Shown piece by piece: positions 13,348-20,369 of a DNA stretch of 30,504 nt. The DNA lies in the IMG/VR virus record IMGVR_UViG_3300046791_000394, positions 1 to 30,504 of that record, one strand, 5' to 3'. Position 1 is the first letter of the stretch. Each line of letters starts with the position of its first letter. The translations under genes and the position numbers were made by a program. This DNA is from a virus. A model generated the notes under the pieces. That model searched no databases. It worked only from the letters and a program-made list of their open reading frames with translations, and was not told the origin of the DNA.

Positions 13348-14277
13348 TTACTCGCGCTGCCAGGCGCAGCGGATACGGTCGACGAGCAAGTCGGGGGTGG
13401 TGGTGCCGCTCGTCTTCTCGATGTGGACGGCGGGCTGGATCGCCTTGTCGAGGCCGATCGAGAAAGTCGTATTGGGCAGGTAGCGGGTCCATGCCGCGCC
13501 CGTGGTCGTGCGGATGAAGAAGCAAACGTTGGTCGGCGAGCAGTAATCGCCCGGGTCGTTCGTGCCGTTGTGCATCGAGTTCATCGAGACCATGTATTCG
13601 TACATGGTGCCGGCAACCATGTCCGCGGTGGTGTCGGTGGCGTTGACGTCGGTGGAGTTGTCGTCGGACATCGCGTCGATGTTCAGGTCGGCGCCGGCGA
13701 CACTGAACCCCGCGTTGACGGTAGTCGAGTCGATCAAGTCGTTCTGGGCGCTCGTGAAGCCCCAAAACAGGGTGTCGGCTGCGGCTGGCGCGACCTGGGC
13801 GGTGAGCCGGAACACGCAAAACGGCTCGGTGTCGCTGTCGATACTGAGGTAGTTGCCGAAATTCACGTCGCAGTCGCCGACCTCGCTGCCGTTGTCGAGC
13901 AGGAGCTCCATGGCGCCGTTGTCGTAATCGTCCTTCGCCGCCGGGCACCCAGCGGTCGCTGTGTCGTCACCATTCCACGGGCCCTGGGCGAGGTCGTTGG
14001 TATCGATGTCCGGGAGCACGGTCAGCCCGAGGAAGTCCTCGTCGATCGAGACATACAGCGAGGAGTTGAACATCGCGTCAATCTCGCTATTCGTGACGAG
14101 CCCGGCCCCCTTGTTGTCGACGTCGAAGCCGATACCGTCACTGCGGCCAGAAAACGGGCCCTTGTTGCCCATCCGGTACTCGTTCTGGATGTCGGTCGAG
14201 CCAGCCGCGGACGCCTCGGTCCGGGTGCATGCCGCCAGAGCCAGCACAGCGAAGAGGAAGATCGAGGTGTTTCGCAT
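13348..14277 (-). CDS. Lipoprotein carrying a virion-type beta-sandwich domain
   Basis: 309 aa. MRNTSIFLFAVLALAAC has a textbook lipobox LAA-C (Cys17); the next residue, Thr, predicts the outer membrane. The mature part is a large beta-rich domain: SIDEDFLGLTVL, PFCVFRLTAQVAPAAADTLF, WGFTSAQNDL, GTMYEYMVSMNSMHNGT, CFFIRTTTGAAWTRYLPNTT, and PAVHIEKTSGTT then LLVDRIRCAWQRE. This order (comparison of variant, synthetic-looking strands ending in 'D.IR..WQR') recalls concanavalin-like or decoration domains of phage structural proteins. At least six cysteines could form disulfides. AAGGAG lies about 10 nt upstream. It is first in the minus-strand block, opposite the double-palindrome control region. 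An exported virion-like protein is unexpected; receptor masking or exclusion is one idea. Confidence 0.75.
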   Translation of the reverse strand: MRNTSIFLFAVLALAACTRTEASAAGSTDIQNEYRMGNKGPFSGRSDGIGFDVDNKGAGLVTNSEIDAMFNSSLYVSIDEDFLGLTVLPDIDTNDLAQGPWNGDDTATAGCPAAKDDYDNGAMELLLDNGSEVGDCDVNFGNYLSIDSDTEPFCVFRLTAQVAPAAADTLFWGFTSAQNDLIDSTTVNAGFSVAGADLNIDAMSDDNSTDVNATDTTADMVAGTMYEYMVSMNSMHNGTNDPGDYCSPTNVCFFIRTTTGAAWTRYLPNTTFSIGLDKAIQPAVHIEKTSGTTTPDLLVDRIRCAWQRE

Positions 14278-14323
14278 CTAAGACAGTCTCCTTGTCCTGA
14301 TATCGAGACACCACTACGCCCGT

Positions 14324-14340
14324 TTTGACAAAATGTCAAA
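14324..14340. promoter_or_regulatory. Palindromic operator copy 1 in the divergent control region
   Basis: TTTGACAAAATGTCAAA is a perfect inverted repeat (7-bp arms, 3-bp centre). It contains the consensus -35 hexamer TTGACA on both strands. An identical copy follows 22 bp downstream, two helical turns apart, as expected for cooperative binding of a dimeric regulator. On the minus strand, TTGACA (14339-14334) is 17 bp from TAGTGG (14316-14311), a poor -10 for the lipoprotein operon. Confidence 0.75.
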
Positions 14341-14345
14341 GATTG

Positions 14346-14362
14346 TTTGACAAAATGTCAAA
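14346..14362. promoter_or_regulatory. Palindromic operator copy 2 in the divergent control region
   Basis: An identical 17-bp palindrome to the copy at 14324, separated from it by 5 bp. Its plus-strand TTGACA (14347-14352) supplies the -35 of the scaffold/capsid promoter. A protein bound here would therefore compete with polymerase or recruit it. Confidence 0.75.
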
Positions 14363-14376
14363 ACTGGGTGTAACCT
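14347..14376 (+). promoter_or_regulatory. Promoter of the scaffold-capsid operon
   Basis: TTGACA (14347-14352), an 18-bp spacer and TAACCT (14371-14376). The -10 is of the same TAAC type as the early promoters. The predicted start at about 14383 is within a few bases of the scaffold ATG at 14386, so the first message may be leaderless. Confidence 0.58.
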
Positions 14377-14385
14377 CCTCACCGC

Positions 14386-15222
14386 ATGAGCGAGACGCCC
14401 ATCGGAACCCCCGTCCAGCACCAAGAAGGTGCCGGCGCTAGCGCTAAGCCGGAGACCGGCGCGGCTGCGAGCGATACCCAGGCCAGAACCACCCAGTCGA
14501 GCGAGACGCAGGCTGGCGGGCAGACTGAACCGGCGGAAGATCCGATTGCAGGGCTGAAAAGCGCCCTAGGGAAAGAGCGCGAGCGGGCCGGGCGGCTCGA
14601 AAAAGAGACCAAGGCGGAGAAGCGCGAGCGTCAGAAGCTGGCGATGCAGCTCCAGCAGATGACGAGCGAGCTCGCCACCCTACGGACGGCCTCTCAGCAG
14701 GTCGATCCGAAGGCGCTGGCGGACAAGTTCTACAGCGGGCCGGAGACGTTCGTCACCGAGCAGGTATCGTCCGTCAAGCAGGAGATCTTCAAGACCCAGA
14801 TGATCGAGCGCGTCGAGACCAGCAAGGAGCTCGCGCGCGATCGCTACGAAGACTTCGACGAGGTTGAGGCCGCGTTCCTCGAGGCGGCGCAGAAAGACGC
14901 CTCGCTGTGGAACGGGGTCAACGAGAGCCGCTTACCGGCTCTGCTCGTCTACAAGAGGGGCAAGAAGCTCCTCGAATCCTCGGGCGCTCCAGCCGCCGAG
15001 GACCGAATCGCAAAGCTCGAGGCGGAGATCGCCTCTCTCAGGGCCGGCCGTGATGGCGGGCAAACCACTACGGAGACCGAGACGGTTACCGCGGCGGCGC
15101 AGAAGCCATCCATCCAGAAATCCAACGTCGGCGCTCGCGGAACGAGTGTCGGCAAAACCACCACGTGGGCCGGGCCGACTCCAGACGAAAAGATCTGGGG
15201 GCGTCAGCGGGCTGCGCGGTGA
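14386..15222 (+). CDS. Scaffolding protein
   Basis: 278 aa, placed directly before the major capsid gene. Residues 1-55 are disordered and Ala/Thr/Gln-rich. About 60-110 form a charged coiled coil (GKERERAGRLEKETKAEKRE ... LAMQLQQMTSELATL). The middle is helical (FYSGPETFVTEQVSSVKQEI, RYEDFDEVEAAFLEAAQ, ALLVYKRGKKLLE), then a second coiled coil (RIAKLEAEIASLRAG), then a Thr-rich linker and a short basic end (DEKIWGRQRAAR). This acidic, helical plan with a basic C-terminus is usual for phage scaffolds, whose tail contacts the coat protein. No Shine-Dalgarno site precedes the ATG; the upstream CCTCCT is the complement of one. Confidence 0.8.
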   Translation: MSETPIGTPVQHQEGAGASAKPETGAAASDTQARTTQSSETQAGGQTEPAEDPIAGLKSALGKERERAGRLEKETKAEKRERQKLAMQLQQMTSELATLRTASQQVDPKALADKFYSGPETFVTEQVSSVKQEIFKTQMIERVETSKELARDRYEDFDEVEAAFLEAAQKDASLWNGVNESRLPALLVYKRGKKLLESSGAPAAEDRIAKLEAEIASLRAGRDGGQTTTETETVTAAAQKPSIQKSNVGARGTSVGKTTTWAGPTPDEKIWGRQRAAR

Positions 15223-15237
15223 CGTAACGGAGTTACG
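15223..15237 (+). other. Hairpin enclosing the capsid-gene ribosome site
   Basis: CGTAACGGAGTTACG is a perfect 6-bp stem with a 3-base loop GGA, just after the scaffold stop. GGAG, the ribosome site of the capsid GTG (7 nt downstream), lies in the loop and stem. It could modulate translation, but a three-base loop on a short stem may be weak. Confidence 0.35.
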
Positions 15238-15239
15238 CC

Positions 15240-16349
15240 GTGCCCGATACCTCAATCGCGACAGCGAACCAGCTCGCACAGTGGGCTGACGAGCATCTCG
15301 TCGAGTACGTCCGGATGAACCCGTTGAACGACCTCGCGGGCACCGATGACGGCTCGATCATCCACGTCAAGACGGACCTCTCGAAGTCGCGAGGCACGTC
15401 GATCACGTTCCAGCTCGTGGGTCGTCTGAACGGCGCCGGCGTCACCGACGACGCGCAGTTGATGGACAACGAAGAGCAGCTCGACACCTACGGCTATGCT
15501 GTCACGGTGCACCAGCTCCGCAACGGCGTGCGCCGGGGCGAGTACGAGCAGCAGAAGTCGAACATCGAAGTCCTGAACGCGGCGAAGACCGTGCTCCGGA
15601 TGTGGTGGGCCGACCAGGACCGCGACCTCTGGATCGCGCGCATGCTGTCGCCGAACGTCGACGGCGTCACGACCTACGCCAACTCGACCGAGACCCAGAA
15701 AGACACCTGGCTCTCGACCAACAACCCGAGCACGGCGAACCAGCGCATCCTCGTGGGGGCGGCGAAGGTCAGCACGGTCAGCGGCGACCACAGTACCTCG
15801 CTGGCTCTCATCGACGGCTCGGCCGATGACCTGCACCCGGACATCGTCTCGCTGGGCAAGCGCCTGGTGAAGACGTGCGACCCGCATATCCGCCCGTACA
15901 AGATCAAGGATGGCGGCGAGGAATGGTACGTGCTGCTCGCCGGCTCGATCGCCTTCCGCGACCTGGCCGCGAACATGAGCACGATCCATCAGAACGCGGC
16001 ACCGCGCTCGATGGACGAGAACCCGCTCTTCCGTGACCGCGACCTTGTCTATGACGGCGTCATCATCAAGGAGGTCCCGGAGATGTCGCGCGAGCACACC
16101 TCCGGCGGCGCTCTCATCTCGAACGTCGGCGACAGTGGCACGACCGAGGTTGAGGCGACGTTCCTGCTCGGAGCTCAGGCCGTGTGCCACGCGGTGGCGC
16201 AGAAGCCGGCCGTGCGCACGGATGACTTCGACTACGGCAATCTGAGCGGCGTGGCGGTCACGATGACCCGCGGCGCCGGCAAGGCGACCTTCAACAACAG
16301 CATCCAGCACGGCATGGCGACGGTCTACGTCTCCGCCGTCGGGGACTAA
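15240..16349 (+). CDS. Major capsid protein, N4-gp56 / DUF4043 type
   Basis: 369 aa from GTG 15240 with GGAG 7 nt upstream. Family landmarks: LNDLAGTDDGSIIHVKTDLS, KSRGTSITFQLVGRLNGAGV, TDDAQLMDNEEQLDTYGYAV, TVHQLRNGVRRGEYEQQKSN (about 60-105), then AAKTVLRMWWADQDRDLWIA. The 'G..ITF.L...L.GAGV..D..L..NEE.L' motif is characteristic of this HK97-fold capsid group. Later parts include IRPYKIKDGGEEWYVLLAGS and FLLGAQAVCHAVAQKPAVRT. Strong expression is expected. The combination with a P22-type portal and tail proteins is consistent with a podovirus-type particle. Confidence 0.92.
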   Translation: MPDTSIATANQLAQWADEHLVEYVRMNPLNDLAGTDDGSIIHVKTDLSKSRGTSITFQLVGRLNGAGVTDDAQLMDNEEQLDTYGYAVTVHQLRNGVRRGEYEQQKSNIEVLNAAKTVLRMWWADQDRDLWIARMLSPNVDGVTTYANSTETQKDTWLSTNNPSTANQRILVGAAKVSTVSGDHSTSLALIDGSADDLHPDIVSLGKRLVKTCDPHIRPYKIKDGGEEWYVLLAGSIAFRDLAANMSTIHQNAAPRSMDENPLFRDRDLVYDGVIIKEVPEMSREHTSGGALISNVGDSGTTEVEATFLLGAQAVCHAVAQKPAVRTDDFDYGNLSGVAVTMTRGAGKATFNNSIQHGMATVYVSAVGD

Positions 16350-16352
16350 GCG

Positions 16353-16880
16353 ATGAGGACCGCGAATCAGAAGGACAGGTTGGCCAAGCTCAAGCAGGGC
16401 GAGGGCGTCTTCGTCTACGCCGGAGGCGCCTTCGACACCGAGGCGATCCCGGGCGTGCCGCTCATCGGCAAGGACGGCAACCAGGTGCGCACGGTGCCGA
16501 TCATCGAGGTCGAGCAGGAGGACGGCACCAAGGTCCAGGTCGCCGACCCGAAGGCCGGCAACAAGGGCGTCCTGGTCTGGAAGCGGGCGCCGCAGTTCAA
16601 GCGAACGGAGATCGCCGTCTTCAGGCTGCCCATCGCAGGCGTGTTCGGCGAGTACGACGAGTCCAGCAAGAGCTACATCGTGAAGCCGGATGTGCACGGC
16701 GAGGTCAAGCCGCTCTTCTTGGAGTTCAAGAAGGGCGACCCGGTCTTTGTCGGCGATCCGCGCCAAGCGCTGAAGCTCCGCTGCCTCAAGTGCTTCAAGG
16801 AAGTCGAAGACGTCTCGAAGCCGGCGGCGCCGGTCGAGTCCAAACCGAAGGCCAAGGGCGAGAAGTCCGCGGCGGTCTAA
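16353..16880 (+). CDS. Hypothetical head-region protein
   Basis: 175 aa, starting 3 bp after the capsid stop. The core (about 15-145) is mixed beta with repeated charged turns: GEGVFVYAGGAFDTEAIPGV, PIIEVEQEDGTKVQVADPK, KRTEIAVFRLPIAGVFGEY, LFLEFKKGDPVFVGDPRQ and LKLRCLKCFKEVEDV (a CxxC). The tail is a Lys/Pro/Ala-rich linker. There is no signal or membrane segment. Its position between the capsid and gp4-like genes suggests a capsid decoration or head-completion part, but no family is recognised. Confidence 0.72.
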   Translation: MRTANQKDRLAKLKQGEGVFVYAGGAFDTEAIPGVPLIGKDGNQVRTVPIIEVEQEDGTKVQVADPKAGNKGVLVWKRAPQFKRTEIAVFRLPIAGVFGEYDESSKSYIVKPDVHGEVKPLFLEFKKGDPVFVGDPRQALKLRCLKCFKEVEDVSKPAAPVESKPKAKGEKSAAV

Positions 16881-16895
16881 CCCTGGAGGCAGCCG

Positions 16896-17249
16896 GTGGC
16901 GACGATTTCCAAGGCGACACTGGCCACCCGCGTGCTCCAGCGCCTCGCCATCATACCGGCGGGGGAATCCCCGTCCGCGGATGACGATGCGCTCGTGCAG
17001 GCGAAGATTGACACCGCTTGGTCAAAGCTCCGCGGGCTAGGGGTCCTGACCTTCACATCGTCGACGCTGGCCACGGCCATCCCGGAATGGGCCCAGGACG
17101 AGCTCGAGCGCTACGTCGCGGCTGAAGTGGCGCCGCACTTCGGCAAGCAGGTCAACAAGGACGCGGAGCAGTTCGCCGCGGAGAAGGAGCTGCGCCGGCA
17201 ATCCGCCAGCCACAGGCATCAGGTGCGCGTCACGCCGGACTACTTCTAA
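16896..17249 (+). CDS. P22 gp4-like head-completion / tail accessory protein
   Basis: 117 aa from a GTG with GGAG about 8 nt upstream. The helical N-terminus (KATLATRVLQRLAIIPAGES, DDALVQAKIDTAWSKLRGLG) and PEWAQDELERYVAAEVAPHF match the pattern of P22 gp4-type adaptors that bind under the portal and close the packaged head. P22 gp4 is longer (166 aa) and has peptidoglycan-hydrolase activity; the short form here probably keeps only the adaptor part. The gp10-like gene follows with a TAATG overlap, the same order as in P22. Confidence 0.72.
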   Translation: MATISKATLATRVLQRLAIIPAGESPSADDDALVQAKIDTAWSKLRGLGVLTFTSSTLATAIPEWAQDELERYVAAEVAPHFGKQVNKDAEQFAAEKELRRQSASHRHQVRVTPDYF

Positions 17250-18643
17250 TGGAGCGCTGGGTCGACATTCCGCTCGGGACGCGGACTTACCAGCCTAGGT
17301 CCGGGACGCAATCGGTGGCCCGGCTGGTAAACCTCTATGCAGAGCCGAGCGAAGAGGGCGGGAAGACGCCGGCAACGCTCTACGGCGATCCCGGTCTCGT
17401 CTCGTTCGCAACGGTGGGCACGGGTCCGATCCGCGGGTTGTGGCGCGCTTTCGGCTACATCTGGGTCGTCTCCGGGCAAGAGCTCTACGCGGTCAGCGAA
17501 TCCAGTAGCGCCTCCAGCCTCATCGGCGACATCGCCGGGCTGCAGCCGGTCCGGATGACGAACAACCTGACCCACATCGGCATTGCGACCGACACGTACT
17601 TTTACGCTGCGAACGCGAGCGGCATCACGACCGTAACCGGGATCTCCGGCCTCATCGGACTGTGCTTTCAGGACGGCTACGGCATCGCCGTCGAGCGCCT
17701 GACACAAAAACTGTGGATCACGGGCCTCGACGACATGACCACGATCAACGGGCTCGACTTCACGACCGTCGATCGCAAGACCGACAGCGTCATCACCTGC
17801 GTCAGCGACCAGGGCGAGGTGTGGGTCGGCAAGCAGGACACGATCGAGGTCTTCGCCAACAGCGGGCAGGCTGCGTTTCCGTTCACGCGCGTCGGCATGC
17901 TCGAGTACGGCGTGGTGTCACCGGGCTCGATGGTCGGCGCCGGCGGCTCCGTGCTGTGGCTCGGCAACGACGCTGACGGGGCTACGCAGGTCTACCGCTC
18001 GTCGGGTTACCAGGCGACCAGCATCTCGACGCCAGCGATCGAGCGCCTGATCGAAGCGCAGGTGAGCCCGAACACGGCCGAGGCGTTCGTCTACTCGCAG
18101 GGCGGGCACACGCACTATGTGCTGTCGTTCTCTGAGATGACGCTCGTCTACAATATGACGACTGGCTCTTGGCGCGAGCGCTCATCCTTCGGAGAACTTC
18201 GTTGGCGCGGCCAGTGCCACATGTCTTCTGGGACTACGCACTACGTCGGCGACTTCGAGACGGGCGACGTGTACACGCTCAGCCTCGACACCTACGACGA
18301 CAACGGCGACCCGATCCAGCGCACCATGATTTCGCCGCCTCTCTCCGATGAACCGAACGAGATCATCGTGCACGAGTTGTTCGTGGACATGGAGGCCGGC
18401 GTCGGTCTCACGAGCGGCGACGGTAGCGATCCGACTCTGCTGATGTCCTGGTCCGATGATGACGGCCGCACCTACTCGAACGAGCGAGAGATGAAGATGG
18501 GCGCGCTCGGCAAGTACCGGCACCGCGCCAAAGCTACGCGCCTCGGCAAATGCCTCAACCGCTCGTTCCGTTTCCGCACGAGCGACCCGGTCAAGATCGC
18601 CATCCTTCGGGCTCGGGCGCGCATCGAGGTCATCGGGCAATGA
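17249..18643 (+). CDS. P22 gp10-like packaged DNA stabilisation protein (tail hub)
   Basis: 464 aa, close to P22 gp10 (472 aa). The diagnostic N-terminus is present: WVDIPLGTRTYQPRSGTQSV, ARLVNLYAEPSEEGGK, LYGDPGLVSFATVGTGPIRG, then repeated beta-propeller-like strands (LWRAFGYIWVVSGQELYAVS ... GYGIAVERLTQKLWITGLDD ... TTINGLDFTTVD ... GEVWVGKQDTIEVFANSG). The C-terminal part ends RSFRFRTSDPVKIAILRARA. It forms the hexameric hub below the gp4-like ring and carries the central needle or spikes. Overlaps at both ends show tight coupling. Confidence 0.92.
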   Translation: MERWVDIPLGTRTYQPRSGTQSVARLVNLYAEPSEEGGKTPATLYGDPGLVSFATVGTGPIRGLWRAFGYIWVVSGQELYAVSESSSASSLIGDIAGLQPVRMTNNLTHIGIATDTYFYAANASGITTVTGISGLIGLCFQDGYGIAVERLTQKLWITGLDDMTTINGLDFTTVDRKTDSVITCVSDQGEVWVGKQDTIEVFANSGQAAFPFTRVGMLEYGVVSPGSMVGAGGSVLWLGNDADGATQVYRSSGYQATSISTPAIERLIEAQVSPNTAEAFVYSQGGHTHYVLSFSEMTLVYNMTTGSWRERSSFGELRWRGQCHMSSGTTHYVGDFETGDVYTLSLDTYDDNGDPIQRTMISPPLSDEPNEIIVHELFVDMEAGVGLTSGDGSDPTLLMSWSDDDGRTYSNEREMKMGALGKYRHRAKATRLGKCLNRSFRFRTSDPVKIAILRARARIEVIGQ

Positions 18644-18915
18644 GGCTCGACATGCTCAGAGTCGAGCAGCCCGCGGTCCAGGGGCGAAGCGAGCCGCTCG
18701 ATCGGGAGTGGTTCAGGTGGCTCCGCGATCTGCTCGCCGAGCTCAGTCGAATTTCCGCCAAGGCGTGGAACGCATCGACCTCCGAGGCGCTGCAGCTCCC
18801 GTCGATGACCACGGCCGAGCGCGATGACATCGATGCAGAGAACGGGATGGTCATCTACAACAACTCGACCGACGCTGTGCAGGCGTACGTCGCTGGATCG
18901 TGGGTGGATCTGTAA
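18640..18915 (+). CDS. Small tail-region protein (91 aa)
   Basis: The ATG overlaps the gp10-like stop (ATGA) and its TAA overlaps the next ATG (TAATG). The N-terminal half is helical (PLDREWFRWLRDLLAELSRI). The C-terminal half, LPSMTTAERDDIDAENGMVI and YNNSTDAVQAYVAGSWVDL, is a short beta motif common at the tips of phage fibres and tail proteins ('...G.VIYN..T...Q.Y....W..L'). A minor tail or needle component is possible. Confidence 0.68.
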   Translation: MRLDMLRVEQPAVQGRSEPLDREWFRWLRDLLAELSRISAKAWNASTSEALQLPSMTTAERDDIDAENGMVIYNNSTDAVQAYVAGSWVDL

Positions 18916-20369
18916 TGGGCAAAAGCATCCTTGCCGGCCTGGACCCATTCGGCGACGTCTACGCGGCCGAGCAGCAGAAGAAAGCCCAGGATGAGGCGTT
19001 AGCCGCGCAACAGCAGGCGTCGGGGGACGCGCAGGCGTACTTCGGGCAGGCCACATCCGACAGCATCGCGGGTGTCGAGGGCGCGTCAGATCTGGCGCGC
19101 TACTACCTCGGGATGGGCGCGCAGGAGGCTGCGTCAGCTAATGCGCAGGGCTACAGTGCAGGGCTCAGGACGTACAGCGACGCCCTCGGCGCTTCTCTAG
19201 GCGAGCTTTCCGGCGGGTACGATCAGTCGAGATCTGACATCGGCGCCGGCTACGACCAGGGGCGCGGCGACATCATGTCGGGGTTCGGGCAGGGTCGATC
19301 TGACCTTGGCGCTGGATACCAGCAGGCCCGCGGTGCTGCCGGGCAGATGGCCGGGATGCAGTCGATTGGCGCTACTGACGCCTACGGCGGGTCGATGCTC
19401 AACCGGCCCGGAGGTCTATACGGCGGCTTCGAGCAGGACCCCGGCTATCAGTTCCGTCAGCAGCAGGGCGAACAGGCGATCAACCGCCAGGCGGCTGCTC
19501 AGGGTGGGCGCGGCGGTGGCGCCACGATGAAGGCACTCGCCGACTACAATCAAGGGCTTGCGTCGCAGGAGTTCGGCAACTACGCCGCGCGTCAGCAGTC
19601 CGCCGCCGGGCTCGAGTCAGGCTACCTCCAGAGCCAGGCCGGGCGCGCAGACCAGGCCGGGTTGGCAGCCCAGGGCTACAGGGCCGCCGGGTTAGGTCAG
19701 CTCGGGCAGTATGGAATGCAGTACGGCCAGGGCATGTCCGGCATGGGTGTTGGCCAGGGGCAGGCTCTAAGCGGCATGTCGACCCAGCAGGGGCAGCAGT
19801 TGGGCGCCATGGCGTACGGCTACGGCTCTCAGCGTTCCGGGATGCAGAATCAGTACGGCCAGGATGCCGCGGGGTTGTCCCAGCAGCACTACGGCGACAA
19901 AGCATCCCAGGCGATGTCTTACGCCAATCAGCAGGGCCAGATCGGGATCAACGCAGCCAACAATGAGGCGAATCTCAGAATCGGCCTCGGCACGAACAAC
20001 CAACAGAACGCGAACTCCATGATGGGGGCCTACGCCAACTACGCCAACTACGGTGGCATGGAGGATCAGGCGCAGGCGAACTCCAACAAGGAATTCGCCG
20101 CAATGATGATGTCCATGTTCTCCGATCGCCGCCTCAAGTCCGACATCGGCCGTATCCGCGGCTCGCGCTACGAGCGCCTCGGCCTCAACGGCTACGGCTG
20201 GACATGGAACGACCACGCGAACCGCCTCGGCTACTTCGGCAAGGCCGAGGGAGTCATCGCTCAAGAAGTCGCCGAGAAGTACCCGCATGCAGTCGGCACC
20301 GACGTCGGCAGCGGGTGGATGTACGTCGACTACGACGAACTCGAGCAGATGCTCGCGAAGGCTGCGTAA
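18915..20369 (+). CDS. Ejection-type virion protein with C-terminal S74-like chaperone domain
   Basis: 484 aa. The N-terminal and central parts (1-390) are very rich in Gly, Gln, Ala and Tyr and helical or disordered (VYAAEQQKKAQDEALAAQQQ). Four 11-residue repeats with the pattern G-Y/F-x-Q-x-R-x-D occur near residues 100-143. The C-terminus (about 405-484), SDRRLKSDIGRIRGSRYERL, YGWTWNDHANRLGYFGKAEG, VIAQEVAEKYPHAVGTDVGS and YVDYDEL, resembles the intramolecular chaperone (Peptidase_S74) domain, including the SDRRLK motif where self-cleavage occurs in other proteins. It is first of a run of ejection-type genes after gp10, as with the P22 injection proteins. The start at 18915 overlaps the previous stop. 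Confidence 0.75.
   Translation: MGKSILAGLDPFGDVYAAEQQKKAQDEALAAQQQASGDAQAYFGQATSDSIAGVEGASDLARYYLGMGAQEAASANAQGYSAGLRTYSDALGASLGELSGGYDQSRSDIGAGYDQGRGDIMSGFGQGRSDLGAGYQQARGAAGQMAGMQSIGATDAYGGSMLNRPGGLYGGFEQDPGYQFRQQQGEQAINRQAAAQGGRGGGATMKALADYNQGLASQEFGNYAARQQSAAGLESGYLQSQAGRADQAGLAAQGYRAAGLGQLGQYGMQYGQGMSGMGVGQGQALSGMSTQQGQQLGAMAYGYGSQRSGMQNQYGQDAAGLSQQHYGDKASQAMSYANQQGQIGINAANNEANLRIGLGTNNQQNANSMMGAYANYANYGGMEDQAQANSNKEFAAMMMSMFSDRRLKSDIGRIRGSRYERLGLNGYGWTWNDHANRLGYFGKAEGVIAQEVAEKYPHAVGTDVGSGWMYVDYDELEQMLAKAA

Noticed and set aside
13343-13948. 257-codon minus-strand ORF overlapping the lipoprotein gene
   Set aside because: Only its last 55 codons, from the ATG at 13342, look like a protein. 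The rest is an Arg/His-rich out-of-frame reading of the lipoprotein gene.
15224-15236. GTAACGGAGTTAC as a fifth repressor operator
   Set aside because: The arms match the operator half-site GTAAC, but the spacing is 3 instead of 5 bp and it lies between two coupled late genes, so it is treated as an RNA hairpin instead.
15252-16766. 504-codon minus-strand ORF across the major capsid gene
   Set aside because: It is a shadow of the recognised capsid gene, with a biased Arg/Asp/Leu/Val composition and no coupling to neighbours.
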